A DNA stretch of 34,092 nt, from the NCBI GenBank assembly GCA_964545715.1, contig CAZJHX010000114.1, forward strand, positions 1-34,092. Direction: 5' to 3'. Each line of letters opens with the position of its first letter. Position 1 is the first letter of the stretch. Positions 6,025-15,458 of this stretch are shown piece by piece. The translations under genes and the position numbers were made by a program. The notes beneath the pieces are model-generated. The model searched no databases. It was not told the DNA's origin and worked only from the letters and a program-made list of their open reading frames with translations. This DNA is from CAZJHX01 sp964545715. Its GTDB lineage: Bacteria > Myxococcota_A > UBA9042 > GCA-2863065.

Positions 6025-9000
6025 ATGGTTCAACGAGTCCGTGTGGTGGCGATCCTGCTGGCGCTATGTGTGTCGGCGTGTTCGAGCGAAGATGTGGAAG
6101 AGCTCCCGATCGTGCCGGATGGGTTCGTCGAGATCCTCCTGCCGGACACGCCGGACATAGAAGAGGAGGAGGTCGAGGTCACCATTGACGAGGGACCTCC
6201 ACCCGAAGAAGTCGTGGAGATCCCGCCGGGGCTGGCGGAGTCGGCCTGGCCGATGAAGAGCCGTGAGCCGAGCCACAGCAGCCGCAGCCCGTTTGTGGCC
6301 GCGCGCACGCCCGATGTTAAGTGGTCCTATCAGACGGCCGCCAAGATCTCCGCATCCCCGGCCCTGGCCGAGGACGGCTCGATCGTCGTCACGTCGGTTG
6401 ATGGCAACGCCTACGCGCTCAACCCGGAGGACGGCACCGAGAAGTGGTTCTTCAGCGCCGGAGCGGCCATCGAGTCCAGCCCGGCGATCGGCGTGGACGG
6501 GGCCGTGTATTTCGGGGCCTACGACGGCAACCTCTACGCGCTGAACAGCAACGGGCTGAAGCGGTGGACCTTTGCGACGGACGGCGCGATCAACTCGTCG
6601 CCGGCCATCGCCGCGGACGGCACGATCTACGTGGGATCGCGCGACACGGCCCTATACGCCGTGAACCTTGATGGCGAACAGGTGTGGATGTACGACACCG
6701 AGGGCGCCATCGACTCGTCCCCGGCGCTGGGCCCCGAGGGCGAGGTCTATGTCGGCTCCGAGGACAAGTTCCTGCACGCGATGGACGCGGACGGCGCGGG
6801 GCTGTGGACCTTTGAGACCGGCGGGGAGGTGCGCGCATCCCCTGCCGTCGCGGGCGACGGGACGATCTTCCTGGGCACCCTGTTCGGCCAGCTGGCCAAC
6901 GTCTATGCGATCAACCCCGACGGCACCGAGAAGTGGGCGATCCCGACCGACGGCGGCGTCGACAACTCGCCCGCGCTGGGCGGCAACGGCGTGATCTACT
7001 TCGGCACCATAAACGGCGTCGTCTATGCGGTGTCGGCTGACACCGGCGAGACCTACTGGACGGCGACAACCGGCGCTGCCGTGCGTGCATCGCCCTCGAT
7101 CGACGCCGAGGGGCGCATTTTTGTCGGCTCCCTGGACACGCAGCTCTACAGCTTCAACCCGGACGGGAGCACGGCCTGGCAGCTTCAGATGGACGGCCTG
7201 GTCTTCACGACCCCGATCATCGCCGCGGACGGCACCATCTACGCGACGGGCGCGGACACCATTCGGGCGATCGGCGGCGGCGGCGAGTGCGAGGGCGTGC
7301 CGGTCGGCTGCGATGACGAGGACCCGTGCACCACCGACAGCTGCGTCACCGGCGTCGGGTGCATCAACGTGCCGCTGTGCGACGACAACAACGACTGCAC
7401 GACCGACTCCTGCAACCCGGACGGCACCTGCACGAGCGTGGCGGCCGACACGGGCGCGGCGTGTGAGGACGGCTACGACTGCACCGAGGGCGGCAAGTGC
7501 AACCAGGGCGTGTGCGTGCCCTCCGCCAACCTGTGCGGCGCGGCCGACTCCCCGTGGCCCATGCGCGGACGAGACGCCCAGCACCGGGCGCTGAGCGAGT
7601 GGCCCGGGGCAGCCGAGCCGACGGTGAACTGGGCCAAGTTCCTGGGCTCAGCCATCTCGTCGTCGCCGATCATCGGGCCCGAGGGCAACATCTATGTCGG
7701 CACCGTCGGCGTCGGCGACCTGGGCGGCAAGCTCGTCTCCATAGATCCGGCCGGGGAGATCGTGTGGGAGTTCACCGCAGACGGGCAGATCACCGCCGCG
7801 CCCGCGATCAACCAGCAGGGCGTGGTGTACGTGGGCTCAGCCGATACAAACCTGTACGCGATCAACCCCGACGGCTCCAAGAAGTGGGCGTACAAGACAG
7901 CCGCCGCCGTCCGCGCGTCCAGCACGCTGGCCAAGACGGGGACGATCTTTGTGGGCTCGGAAGACGGCACCTTCCACGCCGTGGCGCCCAACGGGACGCA
8001 GCTGTGGACCTTCCAGGCCGGTGACAAGATCTCGTCCACGGCCGCGGTCGGCCCCGACAATACGTCCTACTTCGGCGCCGCAAACGGCAAGCTCTTTGCC
8101 ATGTGGCCGGGCGGCGATGTCCGCTGGACCTTCCAGGCGGGCCCGAGCATCCAGTCCTCCGCGCCCACGCTGGCGGCGGACGGCACCGTGTATGTCGGCT
8201 CGTTCGACAAGAATCTATATGCGGTGAACCCGGACGGCACGCTGAAGTGGAAGTTTGCCGCAGACGACCGGATCGACGCGACGGCGGCCATCGCCGCGGA
8301 CGGCACCATCGTAGTGGGCTCGGTGGACTCCAAGCTCTACGGGATCAACCCGGACGGGTCGCTCAAGTACGAGTTCAACACCAGCGGCATCATCGCCTCG
8401 TCAGCGGCGCTCGGCATCGACGGCACGGCGTACTTCGGGGTGCTGGAGGACGCGCTGACCACATTCTATGCGGTGGACTCCTCAGGCCAGGTGAAGTGGA
8501 CGCTGCCCAAGGACAGCCCGTCGCCGGGCATCTTCTCCTCCCCGGCCATCGGAGCCAGCGGCGCGATCTACGTCGGGACGATCGACGGCGAGCTGCTGTC
8601 GATCGGCGGCGGCGGCCTGTGCGAGGGCAGCGAGGCACCTAACTGCGACGACGGCAACGCGTGCACAACCGACAGCTGTGTGCCCGGCGAGGGGTGCAAG
8701 CACATCGCCTTCTGCGATGACGGAAACGACTGCACACAGGACGTGTGCACGGGTGACGGGGAGTGCGCGTACGTGCCGACCGCGGCCGGATCGGGCTGCG
8801 ACGACGGCATCGCCTGCACGACCGGCGAGACCTGTCAGGGCGGCTTGTGCGTGCCCGCGCTGGCGGCGTGCCCGCAAATGGACTCGAGCTGGCCGATGCG
8901 TGGCTACGACGCCCAGCGCACCAGTCGCGCGGCGGGCAAAGGTCCGGTGCTGCCGCAGGTGAAGTGGGAGTACGACATCGGCGCCGAGATCAACGCCTCG

Positions 9001-9972
9001 GGCGTGGCGGTCGCGACCGACGGGACGGTCTACGTGGGGTCCAAGAAGAAGGACCTGTGGGCCATCAAGCCGACCGGCGCGCTGAAGTGGAAGCTGACGA
9101 CGGACTCCCCGGTCGAGTGCACGCCGGCCCTGGGCGCGGACGGCACCGTGTACGTGGGCAACGACGGCGGCAACCTGCACGCGGTCTACCCCGACGGCAA
9201 CATCAAGTGGACCTTTGTGGCGGGCGGTCAGGTGCGCTCGTCCCCGGCGATCGGTGCTGAAGGCACGCTCTACTTCGGCAGCTATGACAACAATCTCTAC
9301 GCCGTGTCGCCGCTGGGCGATGAGGTCTGGTCCTACGAGACCGGCGATTGGGTGCGCTCATCGCCGGCGCTGTCAGCAGATGGCAAGACCGTGTACGTGG
9401 GCGGCTACGATGGACTGCTGCACGCCGTCGACACGACCTCCGGCGAGTTGGTGTGGACCGCCGGTCTGGACGACGTGATGGCGTCAGCGCCCGCCGTAGG
9501 AGCCGACGGTACGATCTACTGCGGCACGTTCGCCAGCACGGTGCGCGCGATCAAACCCAACGGCGAGATCAAGTGGACCGCGGCGATGAACGGCAAGATC
9601 ACGACCGACATCGCGATCTCAGAAGAAGCCGAGATGCTCTTCATCACTCAGAAAGCGGGCTTCGTAAACGGCATCACCACCGTCCCCGTGCCCGCCCTGG
9701 AGGCCCCCGCCGGCACCACCGTGTGGACGTTTGATGTCGGCGCGTTTGTGGGCGTGCCGCTCAACGCCCCGCCGCTGCACACCGAGGGCGACGGCAAGGT
9801 CTTCGTCGTTGCAGGCGACGGCAACGTCTACTCGCTGGGCACGCAGGGGGAGCCGCTGTGGGAGACGCCGCTGTACCTCAACACCGACGTCGCCTCGACG
9901 CTGGCGGTCGGCCCGGACGGCACGCTGTATTTCGGGGCGAAGAACGGAAAGCTCTACGCGGTCGGGCCGTAA
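6025..9972 (+). CDS. Large lipoprotein with three PQQ-like beta-propellers and Cys-rich linkers
   Basis: A 1315-residue lipoprotein. The N-terminus is a lipoprotein signal peptide (VRVVAILLALCVSAC, lipobox VSAC), so the mature protein is probably anchored in the outer membrane or exposed at the surface. An acidic Glu/Asp/Pro spacer follows to about residue 70. Three blocks then begin with a WPM motif at W75, W511 and W956 (the last two as WPMRG). Each consists of repeated blades of about 40 residues resembling DGTIYVGS..LYAVNPDG..KWTF, the pattern of PQQ/YncE-like propellers. Blocks 1 and 2 are followed by Cys-rich segments (about 422-505 and 866-950) with units such as CTTDSC and CDDGNDC. 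No catalytic quinoprotein residues are recognised, so a binding or scaffold role is more likely than dehydrogenase activity. The substrate is unknown. It is convergent with the pel-type operon. Confidence 0.9.
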   Translation: MVQRVRVVAILLALCVSACSSEDVEELPIVPDGFVEILLPDTPDIEEEEVEVTIDEGPPPEEVVEIPPGLAESAWPMKSREPSHSSRSPFVAARTPDVKWSYQTAAKISASPALAEDGSIVVTSVDGNAYALNPEDGTEKWFFSAGAAIESSPAIGVDGAVYFGAYDGNLYALNSNGLKRWTFATDGAINSSPAIAADGTIYVGSRDTALYAVNLDGEQVWMYDTEGAIDSSPALGPEGEVYVGSEDKFLHAMDADGAGLWTFETGGEVRASPAVAGDGTIFLGTLFGQLANVYAINPDGTEKWAIPTDGGVDNSPALGGNGVIYFGTINGVVYAVSADTGETYWTATTGAAVRASPSIDAEGRIFVGSLDTQLYSFNPDGSTAWQLQMDGLVFTTPIIAADGTIYATGADTIRAIGGGGECEGVPVGCDDEDPCTTDSCVTGVGCINVPLCDDNNDCTTDSCNPDGTCTSVAADTGAACEDGYDCTEGGKCNQGVCVPSANLCGAADSPWPMRGRDAQHRALSEWPGAAEPTVNWAKFLGSAISSSPIIGPEGNIYVGTVGVGDLGGKLVSIDPAGEIVWEFTADGQITAAPAINQQGVVYVGSADTNLYAINPDGSKKWAYKTAAAVRASSTLAKTGTIFVGSEDGTFHAVAPNGTQLWTFQAGDKISSTAAVGPDNTSYFGAANGKLFAMWPGGDVRWTFQAGPSIQSSAPTLAADGTVYVGSFDKNLYAVNPDGTLKWKFAADDRIDATAAIAADGTIVVGSVDSKLYGINPDGSLKYEFNTSGIIASSAALGIDGTAYFGVLEDALTTFYAVDSSGQVKWTLPKDSPSPGIFSSPAIGASGAIYVGTIDGELLSIGGGGLCEGSEAPNCDDGNACTTDSCVPGEGCKHIAFCDDGNDCTQDVCTGDGECAYVPTAAGSGCDDGIACTTGETCQGGLCVPALAACPQMDSSWPMRGYDAQRTSRAAGKGPVLPQVKWEYDIGAEINASGVAVATDGTVYVGSKKKDLWAIKPTGALKWKLTTDSPVECTPALGADGTVYVGNDGGNLHAVYPDGNIKWTFVAGGQVRSSPAIGAEGTLYFGSYDNNLYAVSPLGDEVWSYETGDWVRSSPALSADGKTVYVGGYDGLLHAVDTTSGELVWTAGLDDVMASAPAVGADGTIYCGTFASTVRAIKPNGEIKWTAAMNGKITTDIAISEEAEMLFITQKAGFVNGITTVPVPALEAPAGTTVWTFDVGAFVGVPLNAPPLHTEGDGKVFVVAGDGNVYSLGTQGEPLWETPLYLNTDVASTLAVGPDGTLYFGAKNGKLYAVGP

Positions 9973-9986
9973 CAACCCGCCGAAGC

Positions 9987-11375
9987 TCAGCGGATAACGA
10001 CCTTCTGCAGGCTGACCGGCTGCTGCACAAACGTGACGAACTCCAGGTTCTGCATGCGGCGCCACAAGAAGCCCAGGCTGACTAACAACGTCAGCAGGCA
10101 CGAGGCCAGATACCCCCAGCCCCACCACGCCGGGTAGTCCATCGTCAGATACGTGAAGCCCGCGTTGGTCGCCAGGAACATGGCCGACAGCCACAGGATG
10201 CCCGTGCGGAAGTCGAAGTAGAGCAGGATCACCATGGTGACCAGCAGCAGCACGTGGAAGACGGCGCCCAGGCAGGCGATGCGGAACAGCGGCGTGTGCT
10301 CACGCGCGATATCCAAGTAGTCCATCATAAACGGCAGCAGCACGATAACGGCGATCGTGACCATGCCCTGATACACAACGACCGACGTCAGGGAGCTGCG
10401 CAGCGCCTCGATCATCTCGCCGCGGCGGGTCTCGATGGACGCCAGGGGCTCCTTGTTCAAGATGCCGCCGAAGTACGCCTTGTAGCGCACGTAGAACATC
10501 GTCTCGACCTTGACCAGGAAGAGCGCGAGCGCCGGCATGATCGTCAGGTAGGCGAAGAACATGGCGCTGTCGTACGGAAAGTGCGTGTAGAAGAGGCTGT
10601 GCACCCGGATGCCGGAGTCGCCGAACCAGAACATGAACTTGTCGATCCAGATGGCCGCCGAATAGAAGAGGCCGGCCCACGCCAGCGTTGGATAGACACG
10701 GAAGGTCTCGACGAAGTCCAGGTTGAACGCCGTATTATTTGGGAACTCCTCGACGATGCGCCACACCAGCCAAAAACACAGCAGCGTCTGGCCGGCCAGG
10801 AAGCCGGAGAGCATGCCCTCGACGCCGAAGTACTGGCCGAAGAGCTTGCCCAGCACAAAGCTGGCGCCGTAGCCGATAAAGAAGCCCAGAACCAGCGTGT
10901 TGTAGTCCTTTGCGGCGGTCAGATAGATCATCGCCATCCAGATCACGCTGATGACGACATATAAGCCCATGGCCGCCACCTTGAACGGCAACGACAGCTC
11001 GCAGAAGGCAAGGAAGATGGCGGCCGAGAGGGCCTGGGTCGGCGCGATCAGGATCACCACGGACACAAATGACGGGATCACCGCATTGGAGTCTTTGATG
11101 TAGAGGCGGTCCGCGACGAACCGGGTTATGGGCAGCTGTATAGCGCCGGTTGTGATGAGCGAGAACGCATAGCAGTACACCACCGTGATGGTGAACAGCG
11201 CGACGCCCTCTTTCTGCAGGTCGGGCAGCGCAAAGATCGCCAGCGCGCCCAGACAGAAGATGGACAGCAGCCAGGGCCCGGCGAAGATGATCGCCGAGTA
11301 CAGGTACAGCTGCACCCACTCCGTGAAGGTCTTGCGCGTGACGATCTCACGCAGTCTGAAGCCGATTCCGGCCAA
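9987..11375 (-). CDS. pelG: Pel exopolysaccharide transporter PelG
   Basis: A polytopic membrane protein of the MOP flippase superfamily, which in the Pel system moves the nascent polymer across the inner membrane with PelF, PelD and PelE. Roughly a dozen hydrophobic helices are visible, including YLYSAIIFAGPWLLSIF, a helix near the N-terminus, and LFYTHFPYDSAMFFAYLTIM, typical of PelG. The start is the TTG at 11375. It gives the family N-terminus M-AGIGFRLREI, has GGGAG upstream and yields 462 residues (P. aeruginosa PelG is about 456). An earlier frame opening at 11432 would overlap pelF and add non-conserved residues. It is the last gene of the operon, 19 bases after pelF. Confidence 0.93.
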   Translation of the reverse strand: MAGIGFRLREIVTRKTFTEWVQLYLYSAIIFAGPWLLSIFCLGALAIFALPDLQKEGVALFTITVVYCYAFSLITTGAIQLPITRFVADRLYIKDSNAVIPSFVSVVILIAPTQALSAAIFLAFCELSLPFKVAAMGLYVVISVIWMAMIYLTAAKDYNTLVLGFFIGYGASFVLGKLFGQYFGVEGMLSGFLAGQTLLCFWLVWRIVEEFPNNTAFNLDFVETFRVYPTLAWAGLFYSAAIWIDKFMFWFGDSGIRVHSLFYTHFPYDSAMFFAYLTIMPALALFLVKVETMFYVRYKAYFGGILNKEPLASIETRRGEMIEALRSSLTSVVVYQGMVTIAVIVLLPFMMDYLDIAREHTPLFRIACLGAVFHVLLLVTMVILLYFDFRTGILWLSAMFLATNAGFTYLTMDYPAWWGWGYLASCLLTLLVSLGFLWRRMQNLEFVTFVQQPVSLQKVVIR

Positions 11376-11394
11376 GGAGCTCTCCCTGTGTCCG

Positions 11395-12912
11395 CTAGAC
11401 CATCGGGCCCGCGTGCTCGTCCTGAGGCCCACCCTGAGCCATCAGGTTTCGATAGATCGCCTTGTAGCGGTTGATGACGGACTGGCGCTGGTAATACTTG
11501 AATGAGCGCTCACGGCCAATGCGTGACATGCGCTCGCGCCGGCCCTCGGAGGCCAGCAGCTTGACGATCGCCGTCGCCGTCTCTTCCGGCGAGTTGACGT
11601 TTGTGACCACGCCCGCCTCGCCAAGGCGCTTGTCCTCGTCCGATCCACCAAAAAGCAGCTCGGCGCAGGCGCCCACGTTGGTGGCGACGACAGGAATGCC
11701 GACCGCCATCGCCTCGATGACGACGAACGGCTGGGCCTCGGACACGCTGGTCAGAACAACGAGGTCGGCCAACGGGTAGTACTCGCTCATGTCGACGTTG
11801 CCCATGAACCGGAGGCGGTCGCCCAGGTCCATCAGCTCGGCCAGCGCGCGGCACTCCTCGTAATACTCCACGTCCTCATCGGGCGTCCCCAGCACGTAGA
11901 ACGTCACGTCGGGGTTTTGGTCGAGCACGATTCGCGCAGCGCGAATGTACGTCTTGACGTCCTTGATCGGTGAGATGCGGCCGACGTAGCAGACGTGGTA
12001 GCCCGGCGCCTTGCCGTTGCCGCGATTGTCCCCGAGCGCGGCATACCGGGCCACATCGATGCCGTTGGGCACCAGCACGCATTTGTCGGGGTCCGCGCCG
12101 TGCTCGATCTGCGTGCGCTGGTTGCCCTCGTACAGCGTCACGATCTGGTCGGACTCTTGATAAGCGATCTGCGCAAGCATCGAGAACTTGCTCATCCAGA
12201 CCTTTTGCAGCAGCCCCAGCTCCGCGCGCGGCACGTAGTCCACAACGACCTCGTTGTAGATGTACGGCGCCTGCGAGATCTCGATCATCCGCTCTTTCGT
12301 GTAGATGCCGTGCTCTGTCAGCACACACGGCGAGCCGTACGCCTTCTTGCCCAGCGCGCCCAGCAGCCCCGCATAGCCCGTGCACGTCGCGTGGTAGAGC
12401 GAGGCCTCGGGCACCGGCGAATACAGCAGCTGGAACAGCGGCAGCAGCAGGAAACGGCACGTCCAGAAGTAGTCGATGAACGACAGGTTGTTGAAGTACT
12501 TGCGGTACAGGTCCGTGATCACGTTCCAGAACCGCTTGGAGTACAGGATGTCGTACGGCGTGATCAGCCCGCCGTCGCGCGTGAGCACCTCGCAGACCAG
12601 ATCGAAGCGAGAGGTGTCGCCGCGCTGCAGGTCGTCGATGAACAACTCGAGCTCGCGCCACGCCGCCCGCTTGAAGCGCCGGTTGGAGCTGCGCACGACC
12701 ACGGGGTCCAGCAGGTAGATCTCGTGAAACTGGTTCACGTTCTCCGGCAGCTTGTACTCCATCCGCTGCACCTGGTGCTTGGAGACACCCACGTACACGA
12801 TGGAGAACGTAAACTCGGGCAATGACCGAATGAGGTGGTGCGTCCAGGTCGACACGCCGCCGACCACGTACGGATAGCTCCCCTCCATGATGAGGCAGAT
12901 GTCGCTACGCAT
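11395..12912 (-). CDS. pelF: Pel polysaccharide glycosyltransferase PelF (GT4 family)
   Basis: A cytoplasmic GT-B glycosyltransferase that polymerises the Pel sugar chain. It is 505 residues, close to the usual 507. Seen: the N-terminal ICLIMEGSYPYVVGGVSTW, a PelF hallmark glycine-rich loop; HGIYTKER in the acceptor domain; YVGRISPIKDVKTYI with the donor-binding Arg and Lys; and an E-x7-E motif at E392 and E400 (EAQPFVVIE). The start ATG at 12912 overlaps the pelE stop by 8 bases, showing translational coupling. An open stretch upstream is only the shifted frame of pelE. No c-di-GMP site is expected here; regulation would act through PelD. Confidence 0.95.
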   Translation of the reverse strand: MRSDICLIMEGSYPYVVGGVSTWTHHLIRSLPEFTFSIVYVGVSKHQVQRMEYKLPENVNQFHEIYLLDPVVVRSSNRRFKRAAWRELELFIDDLQRGDTSRFDLVCEVLTRDGGLITPYDILYSKRFWNVITDLYRKYFNNLSFIDYFWTCRFLLLPLFQLLYSPVPEASLYHATCTGYAGLLGALGKKAYGSPCVLTEHGIYTKERMIEISQAPYIYNEVVVDYVPRAELGLLQKVWMSKFSMLAQIAYQESDQIVTLYEGNQRTQIEHGADPDKCVLVPNGIDVARYAALGDNRGNGKAPGYHVCYVGRISPIKDVKTYIRAARIVLDQNPDVTFYVLGTPDEDVEYYEECRALAELMDLGDRLRFMGNVDMSEYYPLADLVVLTSVSEAQPFVVIEAMAVGIPVVATNVGACAELLFGGSDEDKRLGEAGVVTNVNSPEETATAIVKLLASEGRRERMSRIGRERSFKYYQRQSVINRYKAIYRNLMAQGGPQDEHAGPMV

Positions 12913-14032
12913 GGTGCTCCACCTCCGGTTCGGAGTCCGGCGTCCTGCCGTCGATCCAGAACTCCATCGCCTCGTCCAGGTCCTCGGGTGTGTCGCCGGT
13001 CGCGGCCAGGTTGTCCAGGACCACGCGCAGATTGCCCATGTCCCGCAGCGCAAAGTAGCAGTGCGCCAGTCCCACACGGGCCGCCGTGCTCTGAATCTCG
13101 ATCTCCAGCACCTGGCGGTAGGCCTCGATAGCCTCCACGAGGTCCCCGCGGCCGCGACGCAGCTCAGCGAGGTCGATCAAGACGTCCACGCGGTGCGGGT
13201 CGCTCGACAGCACCGTCTCGGACAGGTCGAGCGCCTGCTGAACAAAGTAGCGCTGCACGGACGGCTCCAGCAGCCCGCTGTCGCAGTAGTCTTTGCAGTG
13301 TCGCGCCAGGCGGACCTTGAGCTCGATGTTGTCGGGCTCAAGCTCCAGGCGACGGCGCGTGCGAATGATCTGGTCGCTCAGCTCTTTCTCGATGCGGCCG
13401 AGCTGGCCCGCGACGTAGAACTGACTCTCGGCGTCGATGTCGGTCAGCGACTCCCGCAGGATGCGCACGGCGGTGGTCCGCTCCAGGCGCGCCAGGCTGA
13501 AGATGGCGCCGCGGCGCATGTCGGGGTCGCCACTGCGGATCACGTCGATCAGCGGCGCCACCGAGGCACGACGGTCCAGGTCCAGGCCGCCCGCCTCCTT
13601 TTTGCCTCCGGGCGCCCCCAGCTGTGAGAGCTGGTTCATCTTGGCTTCGAGCTCCGGCTCATACGCGATGTACTGCTCAAAGGCCTCGATCACCTCGCCG
13701 CCGCCCAGCTCCAGGCGCTTGCGCCAGTGGACCGCCGCGTAGGCGCCGGTGTAGCCCAGCAGCCCGTAAACCGGGATGGCCAGAACGAGGACGAAGCCGA
13801 CGGCCGCCCAGTTTTTGTCCTCCGCGTACCGGAAGTCCCACGGACCCCAGAAGCCGTAGCTGACCACGCACGCCGCGCCCAGGTGAAACGCAAACGCCAG
13901 CAGCAGGTCGACCAGCGGACCGACGCGCAGATCGGTAAACATCGCCGCGACGGAGGCCCCTTCCAGCAGGAAGATGACCAAGAACGTCAGCAGACCCGTC
14001 AGAAACGAGCTGTCGCGGCGACGGGGTGCCAT
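12905..14032 (-). CDS. pelE: PelE-like inner-membrane TPR protein
   Basis: 375 residues. Three hydrophobic segments occupy the N-terminal 115 residues (FLTGLLTFLVIFLLEGASVA, a helix ending near CVVSYGFWG, and VGFVLVLAIPVYGLLGY). A HEAT-like helical stretch (MRRGAIFSLARLERTTAVRI) and C-terminal TPR-type repeats follow (about 235-350, with VEAIEAYRQVLEIE). The architecture, order and neighbours match PelE, the scaffold that links PelD and PelF in the inner-membrane synthase complex; it is slightly longer than the Pseudomonas protein (about 329). The start codon directly follows the pelD stop (TAA-ATG) and the end overlaps pelF by 8 bases. Sequence identity to PelE was not measured, so the name rests mainly on context and topology. 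Confidence 0.8.
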   Translation of the reverse strand: MAPRRRDSSFLTGLLTFLVIFLLEGASVAAMFTDLRVGPLVDLLLAFAFHLGAACVVSYGFWGPWDFRYAEDKNWAAVGFVLVLAIPVYGLLGYTGAYAAVHWRKRLELGGGEVIEAFEQYIAYEPELEAKMNQLSQLGAPGGKKEAGGLDLDRRASVAPLIDVIRSGDPDMRRGAIFSLARLERTTAVRILRESLTDIDAESQFYVAGQLGRIEKELSDQIIRTRRRLELEPDNIELKVRLARHCKDYCDSGLLEPSVQRYFVQQALDLSETVLSSDPHRVDVLIDLAELRRGRGDLVEAIEAYRQVLEIEIQSTAARVGLAHCYFALRDMGNLRVVLDNLAATGDTPEDLDEAMEFWIDGRTPDSEPEVEHHA

Positions 14033-15451
14033 TTACGAGAGTTCCAACATTTCGGCGGACCGAACAAGCTCTTCTCGCCGGTCGCCATGCTCACCGCTGG
14101 TGCCGATACCGAACTTCAGGCCCAGCTCAGCGCTGCGCGGCACGTCCGCGAGAACTTCGCGAGTGAACTGGTCGGTGATCCGCGCCACCAACTCCCGCGC
14201 GCCACCCGAGTCGGTGGACGGGAGGATCAGCGCAAAGGTGTTGGCGCTCTTCCAGCGAGCGACCATGTCCACCTGGCGCACGTTCTTCATGATCAAACGC
14301 CCGACGCGGCGCAGGAAGGCGGCTCGCTTGATGCGCGGAACCCGCTCGTAATTCTTCACCTGCAGCAGCAGCAGCGTCACCGGCGTGTGATACCGGCGCC
14401 AGCGGCCGCTCTCTTCATCCAGGCGGCGCAGCATGTACGCGTACCGATAGGTCCCGGTGATCGCGTCTGCCGGGTCGCGCTCTTTGACGCGCTCGAAGGC
14501 CTCCGCCGACGCCAGCACCTTGGACGCCCAGTCCGAGATGCCCTCCAGGTTTCGGATCGTGGCCAGGTTCAGCTTGGCCAGCGGGATGGACTGAACCGTG
14601 ATCGCGCCGATCACCTTGCCTTCGTCGTGCCCGTCTCCACGCCGCAGCGGCGCCGCCATCACGATATCCGTGCCCTCGAAGTCCAGGGTCACGTCCTTCA
14701 TGGTCACGACCTCGCCCTCGGCGACGCGCTCCAGCAGCGGGTTGTTCATGGCGATGGTCCGCGTGAACTCATGCTGCGACTCCCAGCCCGACTGCAGCCG
14801 CAGCTCCCAGCCGTCCGGCCCCAGCATGTAGATCGCGCTCTTCTCGGCGCCCACGAAGCGGCTGACGATGTCCAGAATGGACGGCAGCGCCTCTTCCTCA
14901 CGCAGCGACTGCACGGACGCCGCCACCTGGTAGAAGGCGCCGGTAGTCTGCGTGGACGACGCGATGCGCTCCTGGAGATCCTCGTTGTGCTGGCGAACCA
15001 CACGGGCCTCACCACTGAGCATGTCCAAGTCCGTCCGCAGACGCTTCATCCGCGTCCACAGCGTGTCGATCTCGTCCTGCGCGACCTGCCGCAGCTCGCC
15101 CAGCACCGTGCCGACCAGGATGAGCATGTACGGGGTCGCCATCAGCTCCAGATTCAGGATGGAGCTCATGCCGGTAAACGCCTCGGGCTCGGCCGCCAGC
15201 CGGAACCACGTGTACACGGACGCGCCAAGAACACCCGACACGATGCCGTCGATAGTGCCGTACCGCGCCGCGATCATGAGCACCACGATGTAGTACGGAT
15301 GCAGGACCGTGTCGGTCCAGCCGATGTTCTCCGGGCTCCACACCAGGTTCAGCGCGATAAGCGCCACGAAACCCGCGATAGTCTCCATCAGCGCGTCCAG
15401 GCGGCGCTTGACGTTTAGAAACCGTCGCTCCGACAGTGTGATCGTCGCCAT
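14033..15451 (-). CDS. pelD: PelD-like c-di-GMP receptor (TM, GAF, degenerate GGDEF)
   Basis: PelD is the inner-membrane c-di-GMP receptor that switches on Pel synthesis. This copy has 472 residues, close to the family length. In order: up to four N-terminal membrane segments (about residues 25-130), a coiled-coil linker (130-165), a GAF domain (about 170-310) and a degenerate GGDEF domain (about 325-465). The catalytic GGDEF signature is replaced by WKSAN, so no cyclase activity is expected, but the inhibitory-site RxxD is present (R392-Q-V-D395) at the canonical spacing. This predicts c-di-GMP binding. The ATG is preceded by AGGAG, which overlaps the pelB-like stop codon; pelE follows without a gap. 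Confidence 0.92.
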   Translation of the reverse strand: MATITLSERRFLNVKRRLDALMETIAGFVALIALNLVWSPENIGWTDTVLHPYYIVVLMIAARYGTIDGIVSGVLGASVYTWFRLAAEPEAFTGMSSILNLELMATPYMLILVGTVLGELRQVAQDEIDTLWTRMKRLRTDLDMLSGEARVVRQHNEDLQERIASSTQTTGAFYQVAASVQSLREEEALPSILDIVSRFVGAEKSAIYMLGPDGWELRLQSGWESQHEFTRTIAMNNPLLERVAEGEVVTMKDVTLDFEGTDIVMAAPLRRGDGHDEGKVIGAITVQSIPLAKLNLATIRNLEGISDWASKVLASAEAFERVKERDPADAITGTYRYAYMLRRLDEESGRWRRYHTPVTLLLLQVKNYERVPRIKRAAFLRRVGRLIMKNVRQVDMVARWKSANTFALILPSTDSGGARELVARITDQFTREVLADVPRSAELGLKFGIGTSGEHGDRREELVRSAEMLELS

Positions 15452-15458
15452 ACGACTC

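Noticed and set aside
6025..9972. Quinoprotein alcohol/glucose dehydrogenase
   Set aside because: The propeller repeats resemble PQQ-type blades, but three separate propellers with Cys-rich linkers and a lipobox do not match a dehydrogenase, and no active-site pattern is seen.
13727..15418. A 563-codon open frame on the plus strand, antisense to pelE and pelD
   Set aside because: It lies opposite clearly identified genes, its composition is His/Arg/Gln-rich as expected from reversed high-GC codons, and no domain is recognisable.
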